Shown here piece after piece: positions 14,492-22,032 of a DNA stretch of 39,700 nt. The stretch's first letter is position 1; the number at the start of each line of letters is the position of its first letter. Source of the stretch: Kiloniellaceae bacterium (lineage in GTDB: Bacteria; Pseudomonadota; Alphaproteobacteria; Kiloniellales; Kiloniellaceae); contig JAJFGK010000115.1 in the NCBI GenBank assembly GCA_021776195.1, positions 1 through 39,700 of the forward strand, read 5' to 3'. Position numbers and translations under genes: made by a program. The notes under the pieces were generated by a model. It had not been told where the DNA came from. It worked only from the letters and a program-made list of their open reading frames with translations, and made no database searches.

Positions 14492-15273
14492 CCCGAGGCC
14501 TCCCTTGGGTTCGTGCCGGCGCGAGAGCCTCCCTCGCGGGCCCGCGTCAAGACGATCTCGTCGATCCAGGGCTCGCGGCCGATCGGCCCAAGGTAGCAGG
14601 TCTCGCGGTCGGCGGCCGCCAGCAAGGCCGGAATATCGTCGGCGCCGTGCCGCCCGGCTTCGGCAAAGACCCCGACCACAATGACATGGCGCGCCGAGAT
14701 GGCCGCGAGCGCCTGCGCAAGCGAGGGCTCCTCTTCCAGCAGGGCAAACCCGGTCTCCGCGAAGGAACCAGCCGCCGCCACGGCCTGGCGCAAGTCCAGG
14801 AGCGCGCGCCGCGACGCTCTGTTCCGGGGCGTGCCGTGAGCCACGAGCAACAGGGCAGATTGATCGCAGCGCCAGGCCAGCGCCGCGGCCCTTTCCCGCG
14901 CACTGCGCAGGATGCCCAACGCCATCGCGGGATGGGTTCCGACCGGCGCACAGAGGACCACCGGCGGAGCATCCGCCAGGCCGGCCAGGCGTTGGCGCAG
15001 GCGGTCATAGCTGTGACCCTCGGCCATGAGAAATGGCACCAGGAGAACCCGGGTGTCCGGCAGGGCGGCCAAGGTCCGCTCGAGATCGGGTTCGCCCTTG
15101 AGGGCGCAGCCGGCGGTGGCCGCGAAGCGGCCCCGCGCGGTCAGGGCGTGGGCGCGCCGGGCCAGGGCATCGGCCGTCTCACGGCTGCCATGGGCGCAGA
15201 GAACCAGGGCGTCGGCACCACCGGGCGGCTCAGTGGCTGGTGCCGTCGGAATGGCTGATCTTGTTGTGGACAT
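14488..15273 (-). CDS. CbiX/SirB-like protein (sirohydrochlorin chelatase family), two-domain
   Basis: A 261-aa protein with two tandem CbiX-like halves. The first has V-L-C-A-H28-G-S-R-E and E-G-H87-S-Y-D, the histidine pair expected for metal insertion. The second has L-L-V-A-H146-G-T-P-R but no clear second histidine partner. CbiX/SirB enzymes insert Co2+ or Fe2+ into sirohydrochlorin. Heme d1 is made from siroheme, so a ferrochelatase step fits here exactly. The start at 15273 overlaps nirN by 44 bases; I found no later ATG or GTG in frame before the first conserved block. It is coupled to DUF4202 by ATGA. Confidence 0.85.
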   Translation of the reverse strand: MSTTRSAIPTAPATEPPGGADALVLCAHGSRETADALARRAHALTARGRFAATAGCALKGEPDLERTLAALPDTRVLLVPFLMAEGHSYDRLRQRLAGLADAPPVVLCAPVGTHPAMALGILRSARERAAALAWRCDQSALLLVAHGTPRNRASRRALLDLRQAVAAAGSFAETGFALLEEEPSLAQALAAISARHVIVVGVFAEAGRHGADDIPALLAAADRETCYLGPIGREPWIDEIVLTRAREGGSRAGTNPREASG

Positions 15274-16804
15274 TGTATTTTCCCGATGGTTTGACCATGG
15301 CGATGCGCTTGACCTCTTCGAGGGTTTCGGCGTCGTAGACGACGATGGCGCCGTCGTGATCCCAGATGCTGGCCAGGGCGTAGCGGCCGTCGCGGGTAAA
15401 CTCGATGTGGGCGGCGGTCTTGCCAGGAGCCGGACGCAGCGTCTTCACGACCTCGAGGCTTTGCTTGTCGATGACGTGGAGCACGTCTTTGTTGGGGCCG
15501 AAGAAGACGTCGGCCCAGGCATAGCGGCTGGCCTCGTGGCTGCGCAGAAAAAAGCCCGGCCCCAAGGTCTCGATGCGGGCCAGAACCTGCCAGCTTTTCA
15601 TGTCGATGATGCTGACCGCGGCCTCCTTGAGGTGCGGCGTCGCCATCACCCGGCGGCCGTCCCGCAGCCAGGAGATTCCCGATCCCAGATGCGGCAGTCC
15701 GGGCAGCGGCAGGGTCGCGATCTCGCGCCGGACGTCGAGATGGACCACCACCGAACGATCGCTGTCGCGGGCCGACCCGATCACCTGACTGTAAGACGGC
15801 GTGAAGAAGAAGTCATCGAGCGGCTGGGACAGCTCGATCCGGCGGATCGGAAAATCTTCGTCCTTGGCGAGCGCCTCGACCATGCCCTTCTCGTAGCTGT
15901 GCACCAGTCCGGTGAAGACCGGCGGCGGATCCTCGGCATAGGAGATCTCCCACATCTCGGCCACGTCCTTCAGCGCCACCACGAAGGTCTCGCGCGGCGC
16001 CGCCTGATAGACCGCGGAGACCCGCGAGGCGCTCGTGCCCGCCTTGTCGAAGGCCGGGATCACCTTGAGGGGGGTGAGGTCCCCGGCATTCAGCAGCACC
16101 AGGGTCTTGGGCAGATAGTTGGCCACCGCGAGAATGCGGCCGTCGTGGGAGATCGCGGCGTTGCGCGTGTTGAGGCCGGCCCGCACCTCGGCGACCTTGA
16201 CCAGTCCGTAGAGGTCGTACTTGGTGATCCAGCCGTCGCGCGAGGCAAAATAGACGAAGCGTCCGTCGGGCGAGAACTTGGGCCCGCCGTGAAGCGCGAA
16301 ACGGCTGGCGAAACGGGTGATCGGCTCGAAGCTGTCACCGTCGAGAATGGTGACATGGTGATCGCCGCTCTCGACCACGACAAAGAGGTTGAGCGGATCC
16401 GCGCTGTGACGTGGGCTGTCCGGCAGGGCACTCGGATCGGTCAAGAGCGTCTGGCTGGCGGCGATCTCCGCGGCACCCCAAACCGGCGGTTCGGCCAGCG
16501 GCCGATAGATCATCTCCACCAGGCGCTCGATCTCCTCGGCCGCGAGGGTCGCGCCGAAGGCCGGCATCTGTGTCGCCACCCGGCCGTCCGCGATAACGGC
16601 TGTCGCGCGGGCCGGTTTCAGGCGCCCCAGATTCGATGGCAAGAGCGCCGGGCCGCTACCGCCCAGTCGGTCCAAGCCATGACAGGCCGAACAGTGGTCG
16701 CGATAGAGCGAGGCTGCCTCCTCCGCGCCGGCGTCCGATCCGGCGGTCAGAAGGACAAGGCCCGCCAGCAGTGCGGGAGCAAGATTCCTAGCCGGCCGCG
16801 ACAC
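15230..16804 (-). CDS. nirN: NirN, heme c and heme d1-binding dehydrogenase
   Basis: A 524-aa periplasmic protein homologous to NirS. After a signal peptide (1-27) there is a short cytochrome c domain with C38-S-A-C41-H42 and M80 as the probable axial ligand. From about residue 135 an eight-bladed d1-type propeller follows, ending in S-G-K-Y-N-V-H-N-K-I. NirN catalyses the last step of heme d1 synthesis, introduction of the acrylate double bond, and hands the cofactor to NirS. It is shorter than NirS and lacks the H-D-G-G and P-H-P-G-R-G-A-N blocks. It overlaps nirJ by 17 bases. Confidence 0.92.
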   Translation of the reverse strand: MSRPARNLAPALLAGLVLLTAGSDAGAEEAASLYRDHCSACHGLDRLGGSGPALLPSNLGRLKPARATAVIADGRVATQMPAFGATLAAEEIERLVEMIYRPLAEPPVWGAAEIAASQTLLTDPSALPDSPRHSADPLNLFVVVESGDHHVTILDGDSFEPITRFASRFALHGGPKFSPDGRFVYFASRDGWITKYDLYGLVKVAEVRAGLNTRNAAISHDGRILAVANYLPKTLVLLNAGDLTPLKVIPAFDKAGTSASRVSAVYQAAPRETFVVALKDVAEMWEISYAEDPPPVFTGLVHSYEKGMVEALAKDEDFPIRRIELSQPLDDFFFTPSYSQVIGSARDSDRSVVVHLDVRREIATLPLPGLPHLGSGISWLRDGRRVMATPHLKEAAVSIIDMKSWQVLARIETLGPGFFLRSHEASRYAWADVFFGPNKDVLHVIDKQSLEVVKTLRPAPGKTAAHIEFTRDGRYALASIWDHDGAIVVYDAETLEEVKRIAMVKPSGKYNVHNKISHSDGTSH

Positions 16805-17984
16805 GGGTTTTTCCCCGGTAGGGTGTCAGCGTGACCCGCGGCCGGGCCTCGACGCCAATCTCGTCATCGGTCAGGTAACAGGCGGGATCCTCCTCCCAAG
16901 GGTCGCCGGTGATCTGCAGCGCCCGGACCCGTGTATTGCCGCCACAGATCGCGAACTCCCGGCAGTCCCCGCAGCGTCCCTTGATCTGCCGCGGCTTTGC
17001 CTTGAGGCCGGCCATGATCGGGTCGCTCAGGTCCTGCCAGATCGCCGAAAATGGTCGCTTGCGTACATTGCCCAGGCTGTAGTGCCACCAGAAGGTATCG
17101 GGATGGACCTCGCCGAGATTGTCGATATTGGCGACGTTGACCCCCGAGGCATTGCCGCCCCAGGCGGTCAGCTTGGCGCGGACATGCGCGGCCCGGCCGG
17201 GAAAGCGCCGCTCGACCCAGTTCAGGAAGTAGACGCCGTCGGCATCGTTGTTGCCGGTGACGAATTCCTTCGCCACGCCCCGCTGGGCATAGTCCCAGCA
17301 GCGCGCGAAGATCATATCCATGGCGTCGCGCGTGGTGCGGTGATAGGCGTCGTCCTCCCGGTAGCGGTTGCCGCGCCCGGCATAGACGAGATGGGACAGG
17401 TAGAACTTGTCGATCGCCTCGCGGTCGACCAGGTCGAGCATGGCGGGCAGCGATTCGACGTTGCGTTCGGTCATGGTAAAACGCAGCCCGACCTTGATGC
17501 CCTGTTCGCGGCACAGCCGCATACCCCCCAGCGCCGCCTCGTAGGCGCCCTCCTGGCGGCGGAAGGCGTCGTGCACGGCGCCGATGCCATCCAGGCTGAT
17601 GCCCACGTAGTCGTAGCCGACCGCGGCGATTTGCCGGCTGACGGCGGCATCGATCAGCGTCCCGTTGCTCGACAGGCCGACGTAGAACCCAAGGTCCTTG
17701 GCGCGTCGCGAGATCGCGAAGATGTCCGGCCGAAGCAACGGTTCGCCGCCCGAGAGGATCAGCACCGGGACACCGAAGGTCCGCAGGTCCCCCATCACGT
17801 CGAAGACCTCCTCGGTGGTCAGTTCGCCGGGGAAATCGACATCGCTCGACAGCGAGTAGCAGTGCAGGCAGTTCAGGTTACAGCGTCTGACCAGGTTCCA
17901 GATGACCACCGGGCCGCTCGGCCGCGCCATCCGTACCGGGGTCGGCTCGATCAGTTCGCGCATGTAATGACTGAGGCGAAACAT
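16788..17984 (-). CDS. nirJ: NirJ, radical SAM enzyme of heme d1 synthesis
   Basis: A 398-aa radical SAM/SPASM protein that replaces the propionate side chains of didecarboxysiroheme by oxo groups. The SAM-cluster motif is C35-N-L-N-C39-L-H-C42. The C-terminal part has a Cys-rich SPASM-like region (C-G-D-C-R-E-F-A-I-C-G-G-N) for an auxiliary cluster. The ATG at 17984 follows a near-perfect AAGGAGG site at 7-8 bases; the longer open frame to 18044 is not used. It is the first gene after the palindromic element at 18007-18257, and the strong ribosome-binding site may compensate for lost coupling to nirH. Confidence 0.95.
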   Translation of the reverse strand: MFRLSHYMRELIEPTPVRMARPSGPVVIWNLVRRCNLNCLHCYSLSSDVDFPGELTTEEVFDVMGDLRTFGVPVLILSGGEPLLRPDIFAISRRAKDLGFYVGLSSNGTLIDAAVSRQIAAVGYDYVGISLDGIGAVHDAFRRQEGAYEAALGGMRLCREQGIKVGLRFTMTERNVESLPAMLDLVDREAIDKFYLSHLVYAGRGNRYREDDAYHRTTRDAMDMIFARCWDYAQRGVAKEFVTGNNDADGVYFLNWVERRFPGRAAHVRAKLTAWGGNASGVNVANIDNLGEVHPDTFWWHYSLGNVRKRPFSAIWQDLSDPIMAGLKAKPRQIKGRCGDCREFAICGGNTRVRALQITGDPWEEDPACYLTDDEIGVEARPRVTLTPYRGKTRVAAG

Positions 17985-18006
17985 GGGTTTTTCCTCCTTA
18001 GAGAGG

Positions 18007-18257
18007 TGGATCAGGAATAGATGGCATATCTGACGGGTTCCCATGTGTTCTGGCTAGGCGCAGGCGGCGACGTGATGCCGAAGTATCACGAGGCACCTGC
18101 AACGACCTCCAGAATGCCGGGGAACCCGCCTTCGGTCGCCTTTCCGAGCCTCTGGAGGGCGTCACCGCCGCTCGCCGATGCTTTGGCATCGCCAACGCGG
18201 CGCTTCCTACCCAGAGGTTCGGAGAGGCGATCATGTATGTCATCTATTCCTGATCCA
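18007..18257. repeat. palindromic element between nirH and nirJ (MITE-like)
   Basis: The ends are a perfect 17-bp inverted repeat: TGGATCAGGAATAGATG at 18007-18023 and its complement at 18241-18257. Inside, the two arms stay recognisably complementary over about 70 further bases with many mismatches (both strands can be read as similar short frames), and a central CCTCCAGA/TCTGGAGG pair closes the middle. It fills the nirH-nirJ gap completely, ending 2 bases before the nirH stop. It contains no gene I would support. Most likely a decayed non-autonomous mobile element or palindromic repeat, which in the mRNA would form a long hairpin. Confidence 0.75.
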
Positions 18258-18259
18258 TC

Positions 18260-18769
18260 TCACTCAGCGGCGCCGAGACGCAGACCGGTTTTCTTCAAAA
18301 TGCGAGTGCTGTAGAGCAGATCGTGGCCGTGGCAATCCGGGCCGAGAAGGGCAACGATCTGCGGTAGTTTCTCGGCGACCTCGTCGCGGCTGTGACCGTG
18401 CACCATGGCGAAGAGGTTGTAGGGCCAGTCTGGCAGCGACCGCGGCCGGCGATAGCAATGGGTCACGAATTCCAGCGCACCGATCTGTCGTCCCAGCTCG
18501 CCGACCCGCGCGTCGGTGACGTCCCAGACCGACATGGCGTTGGCCCGGTAGCCCAGCCTGTAGTGATTGGGCACGGCCGCGATTCGCCGGATGACACCGC
18601 CCTGTAGCAGCCGCGCCAGGCGTGCCATGACGACGCGCTCGGTCAACTCCAGTTTGTCCGCTACCTCCAGATAGGGCCGCGCCGCAAGCGGCAGGCCGCC
18701 CTGGGTTTCGGCGATGATCCGCCGGTCGATCGCGTCGATCGGCAGACTCTCTGCGATCCGCGCCGTCAT
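18260..18769 (-). CDS. nirH: NirH, siroheme decarboxylase subunit (Lrp/AsnC-like)
   Basis: A 169-aa protein with an N-terminal AsnC-type helix-turn-helix fold and a C-terminal ferredoxin-like domain. The sequence G-Y-R-A-N-A-M-S-V-W-D-V and C-Y-R-R-P-R-S-L-P-D-W-P-Y-N-L-F-A-M-V-H-G is typical of the NirL/NirH half of the NirDLGH complex, which removes two carboxyl groups from siroheme to give didecarboxysiroheme. It acts in the cytoplasm as an enzyme, not as a DNA-binding regulator. The start at 18769 overlaps the nirG stop by ATGA. Confidence 0.9.
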   Translation of the reverse strand: MTARIAESLPIDAIDRRIIAETQGGLPLAARPYLEVADKLELTERVVMARLARLLQGGVIRRIAAVPNHYRLGYRANAMSVWDVTDARVGELGRQIGALEFVTHCYRRPRSLPDWPYNLFAMVHGHSRDEVAEKLPQIVALLGPDCHGHDLLYSTRILKKTGLRLGAAE

Positions 18770-19224
18770 GCGCGCAGCTGGAGTTCGAGAAAGAACTCCT
18801 CCTCCTTGGGCAGGTCGATTGTCTTCAACCCGGTTTCCGCCTCGATCTCGGCCAACAGCTCGGGAATCTGCCCAGGCTTCTCCACCGCCAGCACGAACCA
18901 CATGTTGAGACGGTGGTCGCGGGCATAGTTGTGCGCGACCTCGGGATGGGCGTTGACCAGGGTCGCGACCTCCTCGAAGCGGTCCTCCGGGACCGCCATG
19001 GCGACCAGCGTGACGGCGCCGCCAAGTTTTTCCGCATCGTAGAGTGGGCCGAAGCGGCTCAAGACGCCGTCATCGAGAAGTCGAGAGACGCGCACGATTA
19101 GATCGGCCTCGGCGATGCCCAGCTGCTGCCCAGCCTCGCGGAAGGGATGCTCACAGATTGGGAAGCCGCTTTGCAAGGCGTTCAAGATGCCGCGGTCGAT
19201 CTCATCCAGTCCGGTCGCTGTCAT
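18766..19224 (-). CDS. nirG: NirG, siroheme decarboxylase subunit (Lrp/AsnC-like)
   Basis: A 152-aa Lrp/AsnC-like protein. L-S-R-F-G-P-L-Y-D-A-E-K-L-G-G-A, P-E-V-A-H-N-Y-A-R-D-H-R-L-N-M-W-F-V mark it as the NirG member (NirD/NirG half). The N-terminal helix-turn-helix fold is intact, but the family is catalytic. It pairs with NirH or NirL in siroheme decarboxylation. The start overlaps the nirL stop and its stop overlaps the nirH start, both by ATGA, so equimolar coupled translation is expected. Confidence 0.9.
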   Translation of the reverse strand: MTATGLDEIDRGILNALQSGFPICEHPFREAGQQLGIAEADLIVRVSRLLDDGVLSRFGPLYDAEKLGGAVTLVAMAVPEDRFEEVATLVNAHPEVAHNYARDHRLNMWFVLAVEKPGQIPELLAEIEAETGLKTIDLPKEEEFFLELQLRA

Positions 19225-19757
19225 GCCACGCGAGCCTCCGCGATGGCGCCGGCGTTATCCGGGCGATAGCGCGCGCCGCGCTGTTTGAAGCAGCGCTTGC
19301 TGAAGAGAACCTTGCGGCGCAGCTCCGCGAGACCGCAGGCCTGGGCCGCCGCCTCGACCTGACCCAGGACCGCCGCCCGGTCGCGGCCATGGATCATGCA
19401 AAAGAGATTGTAGGGCCAGACCGGCGGCCGGCGGGGGCGGCGGTAGCAGAGGGTGACGAAGTCGAGCGCCGCCAGGGCACGCCCGGCGTCGCGGACCTCG
19501 GCGTCGGGAACGTCCCAAACCACCATCGCGTTGGCCCAGTAGCCCAGTGCGCGGTGCCGCACGACGACCCCGAAGCGGCTGATCGCGCCGTTGTCCTGCA
19601 ACGCGCGCAGGCGCTCCAGCACCTTGCCTTCGCTCAGCCCGGCGCGCTCGGCCAGGCGGGCGTAGGGGCGCGGGTCGAGCGCCAGGCCCGGCTCCAACGC
19701 AGACAGCAAGCGACGGTCCGGGTCCGAAAGGGCCTGGTCTGACCGCCGCGCTACCAT
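19221..19757 (-). CDS. nirL: NirL, siroheme decarboxylase subunit (Lrp/AsnC-like)
   Basis: A 178-aa protein with G-V-V-V-R-H-R-A-L-G-Y-W-A-N-A-M-V-V-W-D-V-P and C-Y-R-R-P-R-R-P-P-V-W-P-Y-N-L-F-C-M-I-H-G, the NirL signature. NirL and NirH resemble each other closely, as do NirD and NirG, reflecting two rounds of duplication. The start at 19757 overlaps the nirD stop by 7 bases (ATGGTAG). The frame extends upstream through nirD, but that is shadow. Distinguishing NirL from NirH is based on operon position as well as sequence. Confidence 0.88.
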   Translation of the reverse strand: MVARRSDQALSDPDRRLLSALEPGLALDPRPYARLAERAGLSEGKVLERLRALQDNGAISRFGVVVRHRALGYWANAMVVWDVPDAEVRDAGRALAALDFVTLCYRRPRRPPVWPYNLFCMIHGRDRAAVLGQVEAAAQACGLAELRRKVLFSKRCFKQRGARYRPDNAGAIAEARVA

Positions 19758-20236
19758 TGGATCGGGAATCCCAGGTCGAGGCAGAAGGCCTCTTCCAGCG
19801 GCAGGTTTAGAACTTCGATGCCGCTGCGGCGTTCGATTTCGGCGAGGACCGCCGTCACCTGCGCTTCGTCCCGACCGGTCGCCACGAACCAAAGATTCAG
19901 GCCGTGCTCGCGTTCATAGTTGTGGTTCACCTCCGGGTAGGCGCTGACCAGGGCCGCGACGGCCTCGAGCCTGGCCTCGGGCACGGCCATGGCGGCCAAG
20001 GTACTCCAGCCGGCTCTGTGCGGCCGGACCACGGCGCCGATGCGACTGATCAGCCCCGCCTCGGCGAATCCCTTGAAGACCTCGATCACCTGGGCCTCCT
20101 CAGCCTCTTGGGCCTCGGCGATGGCGCCATAGGGTCGAGCAAGCAACGGAAAATCGCGCTGGTAATCGTTCAGCAGCCGGCGCTCCAAGCCGCCCAGGTC
20201 CGGAGCCGTGCCAGCCGGATGGTGGTCTGGTTGCAT
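19751..20236 (-). CDS. nirD: NirD, siroheme decarboxylase subunit (Lrp/AsnC-like)
   Basis: A 161-aa protein with the NirD features R-R-L-L-N-D-Y-Q-R-D-F-P-L, G-W-S-T-L-A-A-M-A-V-P and E-V-N-H-N-Y-E-R-E-H-G-L-N-L-W-F-V. It is a separate gene, not fused to NirL as in some species. The ATG at 20236 lies just 2 bases from the end of the palindromic element at 20239-20522, so its native upstream region, including any ribosome-binding site, is now replaced by that element. The bases just before the ATG, CTAGCC, contain no good Shine-Dalgarno sequence. Confidence 0.9.
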   Translation of the reverse strand: MQPDHHPAGTAPDLGGLERRLLNDYQRDFPLLARPYGAIAEAQEAEEAQVIEVFKGFAEAGLISRIGAVVRPHRAGWSTLAAMAVPEARLEAVAALVSAYPEVNHNYEREHGLNLWFVATGRDEAQVTAVLAEIERRSGIEVLNLPLEEAFCLDLGFPIQW

Positions 20237-20238
20237 GG

Positions 20239-20522
20239 CTAGTACCGCCTATCACAGAAAGGTGCATCGTCTGATCGTCTCGGCGTTCGATCCGGGAAGG
20301 AAGCGTCGCGATAGCGATGCGGGCCATCGGTGAGCGGCGCTGACGCACCCGGTCGGGCGCCGAGACGACCCGCAGGGCGACTTGGCAAGGCTTTCGGCCC
20401 CCGTGGTTTTGGGCGGCAGACCGGGCCGCTCGTGATGCCGGGCATCATCTCGCCCCCCGTTCTTTGCCGAAAACCTTGCCAAGTCGTCATACGACGCACC
20501 TTTCTGTGATAGTCGGTACTAG
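20239..20522. repeat. 284-bp MITE-like element with 27-bp terminal inverted repeats between nirF and nirD
   Basis: Bases 20239-20265 (beginning CTAGTACCG) and 20496-20522 are inverted copies with one mismatch. Two internal hairpins follow: 20274-20284 with 20359-20369, and 20377-20398 with 20466-20488. There is no gene inside. The outermost CTAG is present at both ends and could be a duplicated target. The right-hand CTAG supplies the nirF stop codon and the left-hand one abuts the nirD start. Removing the element and one CTAG would leave nirF ending TAG-CC-ATG at nirD, a normal tight junction for this operon. It resembles a non-autonomous element of the IS5 or IS630 type, but the family is uncertain. 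Confidence 0.85.
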
Positions 20523-21706
20523 AGCCCCGTCCGCTGTGCCCGCGCGGCAAAGAAAATTCCGCTGGGCTTGTCCATTGGCAACACCGCCAGGCGTTCCAGG
20601 GACCGGGTGTCGTAGACCTCCACCTTGTCTTCGTCGCGAACCGACAGCCAGAGCGCTTCACCGCGCGGCGTGAACTCCATGTGCAGCACCGCCTTGCCAG
20701 GGTTCAGGGTGGCGATCACCTCACGCGATTCGACATCGATCACCTGGACCACATCGTTCAGGGGATGGGCGAAGTTGACCCAGACCTGGCGGCCATCGGG
20801 CCGCGCGACGGCGAAGATCGGTTGACCATGAACCGGGATGCGGGCGACCTCGGTCCAGTTCTTGTCGTCGAGGACCAGAACCTCGTGGCGGCCCACGGCC
20901 GGCAGGAAGAATTCGTGGCCGGCCCGGGCCCACCCTTCCAGGTGCGGCATCTTGTAGACCGGCAGGGGCTCCTCGCCGCGGCCATAGCCATCGAGAACCC
21001 GGCGCACCCCGGCTTCGGGATGCCAGAGGTCGAGCAGCGCCAAGCCGTCCTCGCCGAACAGACCGGCGATGTAGTAGCGCCCGTCGCCCGTCACCAGGGC
21101 ATCGTAGGGCTGGTCGCCGACGGCCTCGAAGCGCTCGATGACCGGCGCCCGCGGATCGGTCACATCGGCCAGCCAGATCTCGCCGGCATCGTAGAGCGAG
21201 AAGACGAAACGCTGGTCCGGCGCGTCCACCAGACCGACCACCTTGGACAGCGCCTTGTCGCCGGCACCCGTCGCCGGGATGTCGGCCAGCAGCTCCAAGG
21301 TCCCGCTGTCGAAGATCCTGACACCGCCAGGCTCGTAGTTGGACACCGCGATGAGCCGGCCGTCCTGGGAGATCGCGCCGCCAATCGAGTTGCCCGCCTG
21401 GACCACGCGCTTGACCAGGCGCTGTTCCAGAAGATCGATCTTGCTGAGGCCGCCGTCGCGGCCGAAAACGAAGGCGTAGCGCTGGTCGCGGGAAAAGACC
21501 GCCGAGGCGTGACTGAGGTCGCCCAGGCCTTCGATCCGCGCCAGCGCGCGGCGGTCGGTGGTGTCGATGATCTGGATCGCACCTGCCGCGCGCTCGACCA
21601 CGAGGCCCAGATCGCCAGTGCCGCGCAACTCCGTCGCCGTGGCGTTTCCCAGAATAGACAAGAGGCAGAAAAGCGTGATGATGGCGGCACGGTAGAGGGA
21701 AATCAT
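20519..21706 (-). CDS. nirF: NirF, heme d1 biosynthesis protein
   Basis: A 395-aa protein with a signal peptide (about residues 1-24) and a d1-type eight-bladed propeller similar to the NirS d1 domain but without a cytochrome c domain. NirF is needed for heme d1 formation in the periplasm and binds d1-type intermediates. The start at 21706 overlaps the nirC stop by ATGA; the longer frame to 21910 is shadow of nirC. The final TAG is formed by the terminal CTAG of the adjacent palindromic element. Confidence 0.93.
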   Translation of the reverse strand: MISLYRAAIITLFCLLSILGNATATELRGTGDLGLVVERAAGAIQIIDTTDRRALARIEGLGDLSHASAVFSRDQRYAFVFGRDGGLSKIDLLEQRLVKRVVQAGNSIGGAISQDGRLIAVSNYEPGGVRIFDSGTLELLADIPATGAGDKALSKVVGLVDAPDQRFVFSLYDAGEIWLADVTDPRAPVIERFEAVGDQPYDALVTGDGRYYIAGLFGEDGLALLDLWHPEAGVRRVLDGYGRGEEPLPVYKMPHLEGWARAGHEFFLPAVGRHEVLVLDDKNWTEVARIPVHGQPIFAVARPDGRQVWVNFAHPLNDVVQVIDVESREVIATLNPGKAVLHMEFTPRGEALWLSVRDEDKVEVYDTRSLERLAVLPMDKPSGIFFAARAQRTGL

Positions 21707-22032
21707 GGCGTCTCTCCCTTTCTCAGAAAATCGACCAGCCACTGCGCCTCCGGCAGAGTGATCTCCCCGTTCCAGGGCGGCATCGGCGTGCCGGGCACAC
21801 CGTTGAGAATCACCTCCGCGAGGAACCCGTCGCTCTTTTCGGCCAACTTGGCGGGCAGGAGCGCGGGGCCGAGGCCGCCTTTCATGGTCATCCCGTGACA
21901 GGACCCGCAATCGTGCTTCAAGCGATGGACCAGCTCCGCCTGCCGGTCCGGCTGGGGCGGCGGACTGGTGGCCAGTCCGGAGGTGGCCAGCAGCGATGAC
22001 AGGCCGACAGCGATGATCGCCGGTCTAGCCAT
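21703..22032 (-). CDS. nirC: NirC, small c-type cytochrome
   Basis: A 109-aa periplasmic monoheme cytochrome c with a signal peptide (about 1-22), heme site C-G-S-C-H and axial Met in G-T-P-M-P-P-W. NirC supplies electrons in heme d1 maturation and can donate to NirS in some species. The ATG at 22032 overlaps the nirE stop by 8 bases (ATGGCTAG), the same kind of coupling as elsewhere in this operon. The longer open frame to 22122 lies over nirE. Confidence 0.9.
   Translation of the reverse strand: MARPAIIAVGLSSLLATSGLATSPPPQPDRQAELVHRLKHDCGSCHGMTMKGGLGPALLPAKLAEKSDGFLAEVILNGVPGTPMPPWNGEITLPEAQWLVDFLRKGETP

Noticed and set aside
17998..18314. Two short open frames, one on each strand, starting M-A-Y-L-T and M-T-Y-M-I
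   Set aside because: Their similarity is explained by the palindrome at 18007-18257. The plus-strand frame also runs antisense into nirH. Neither has a ribosome-binding site.
18260..20236. Four Lrp/AsnC transcriptional regulators in tandem
   Set aside because: The sequences carry NirD/L/G/H signatures and sit in the nir operon; this group is the siroheme decarboxylase rather than a set of DNA-binding regulators.
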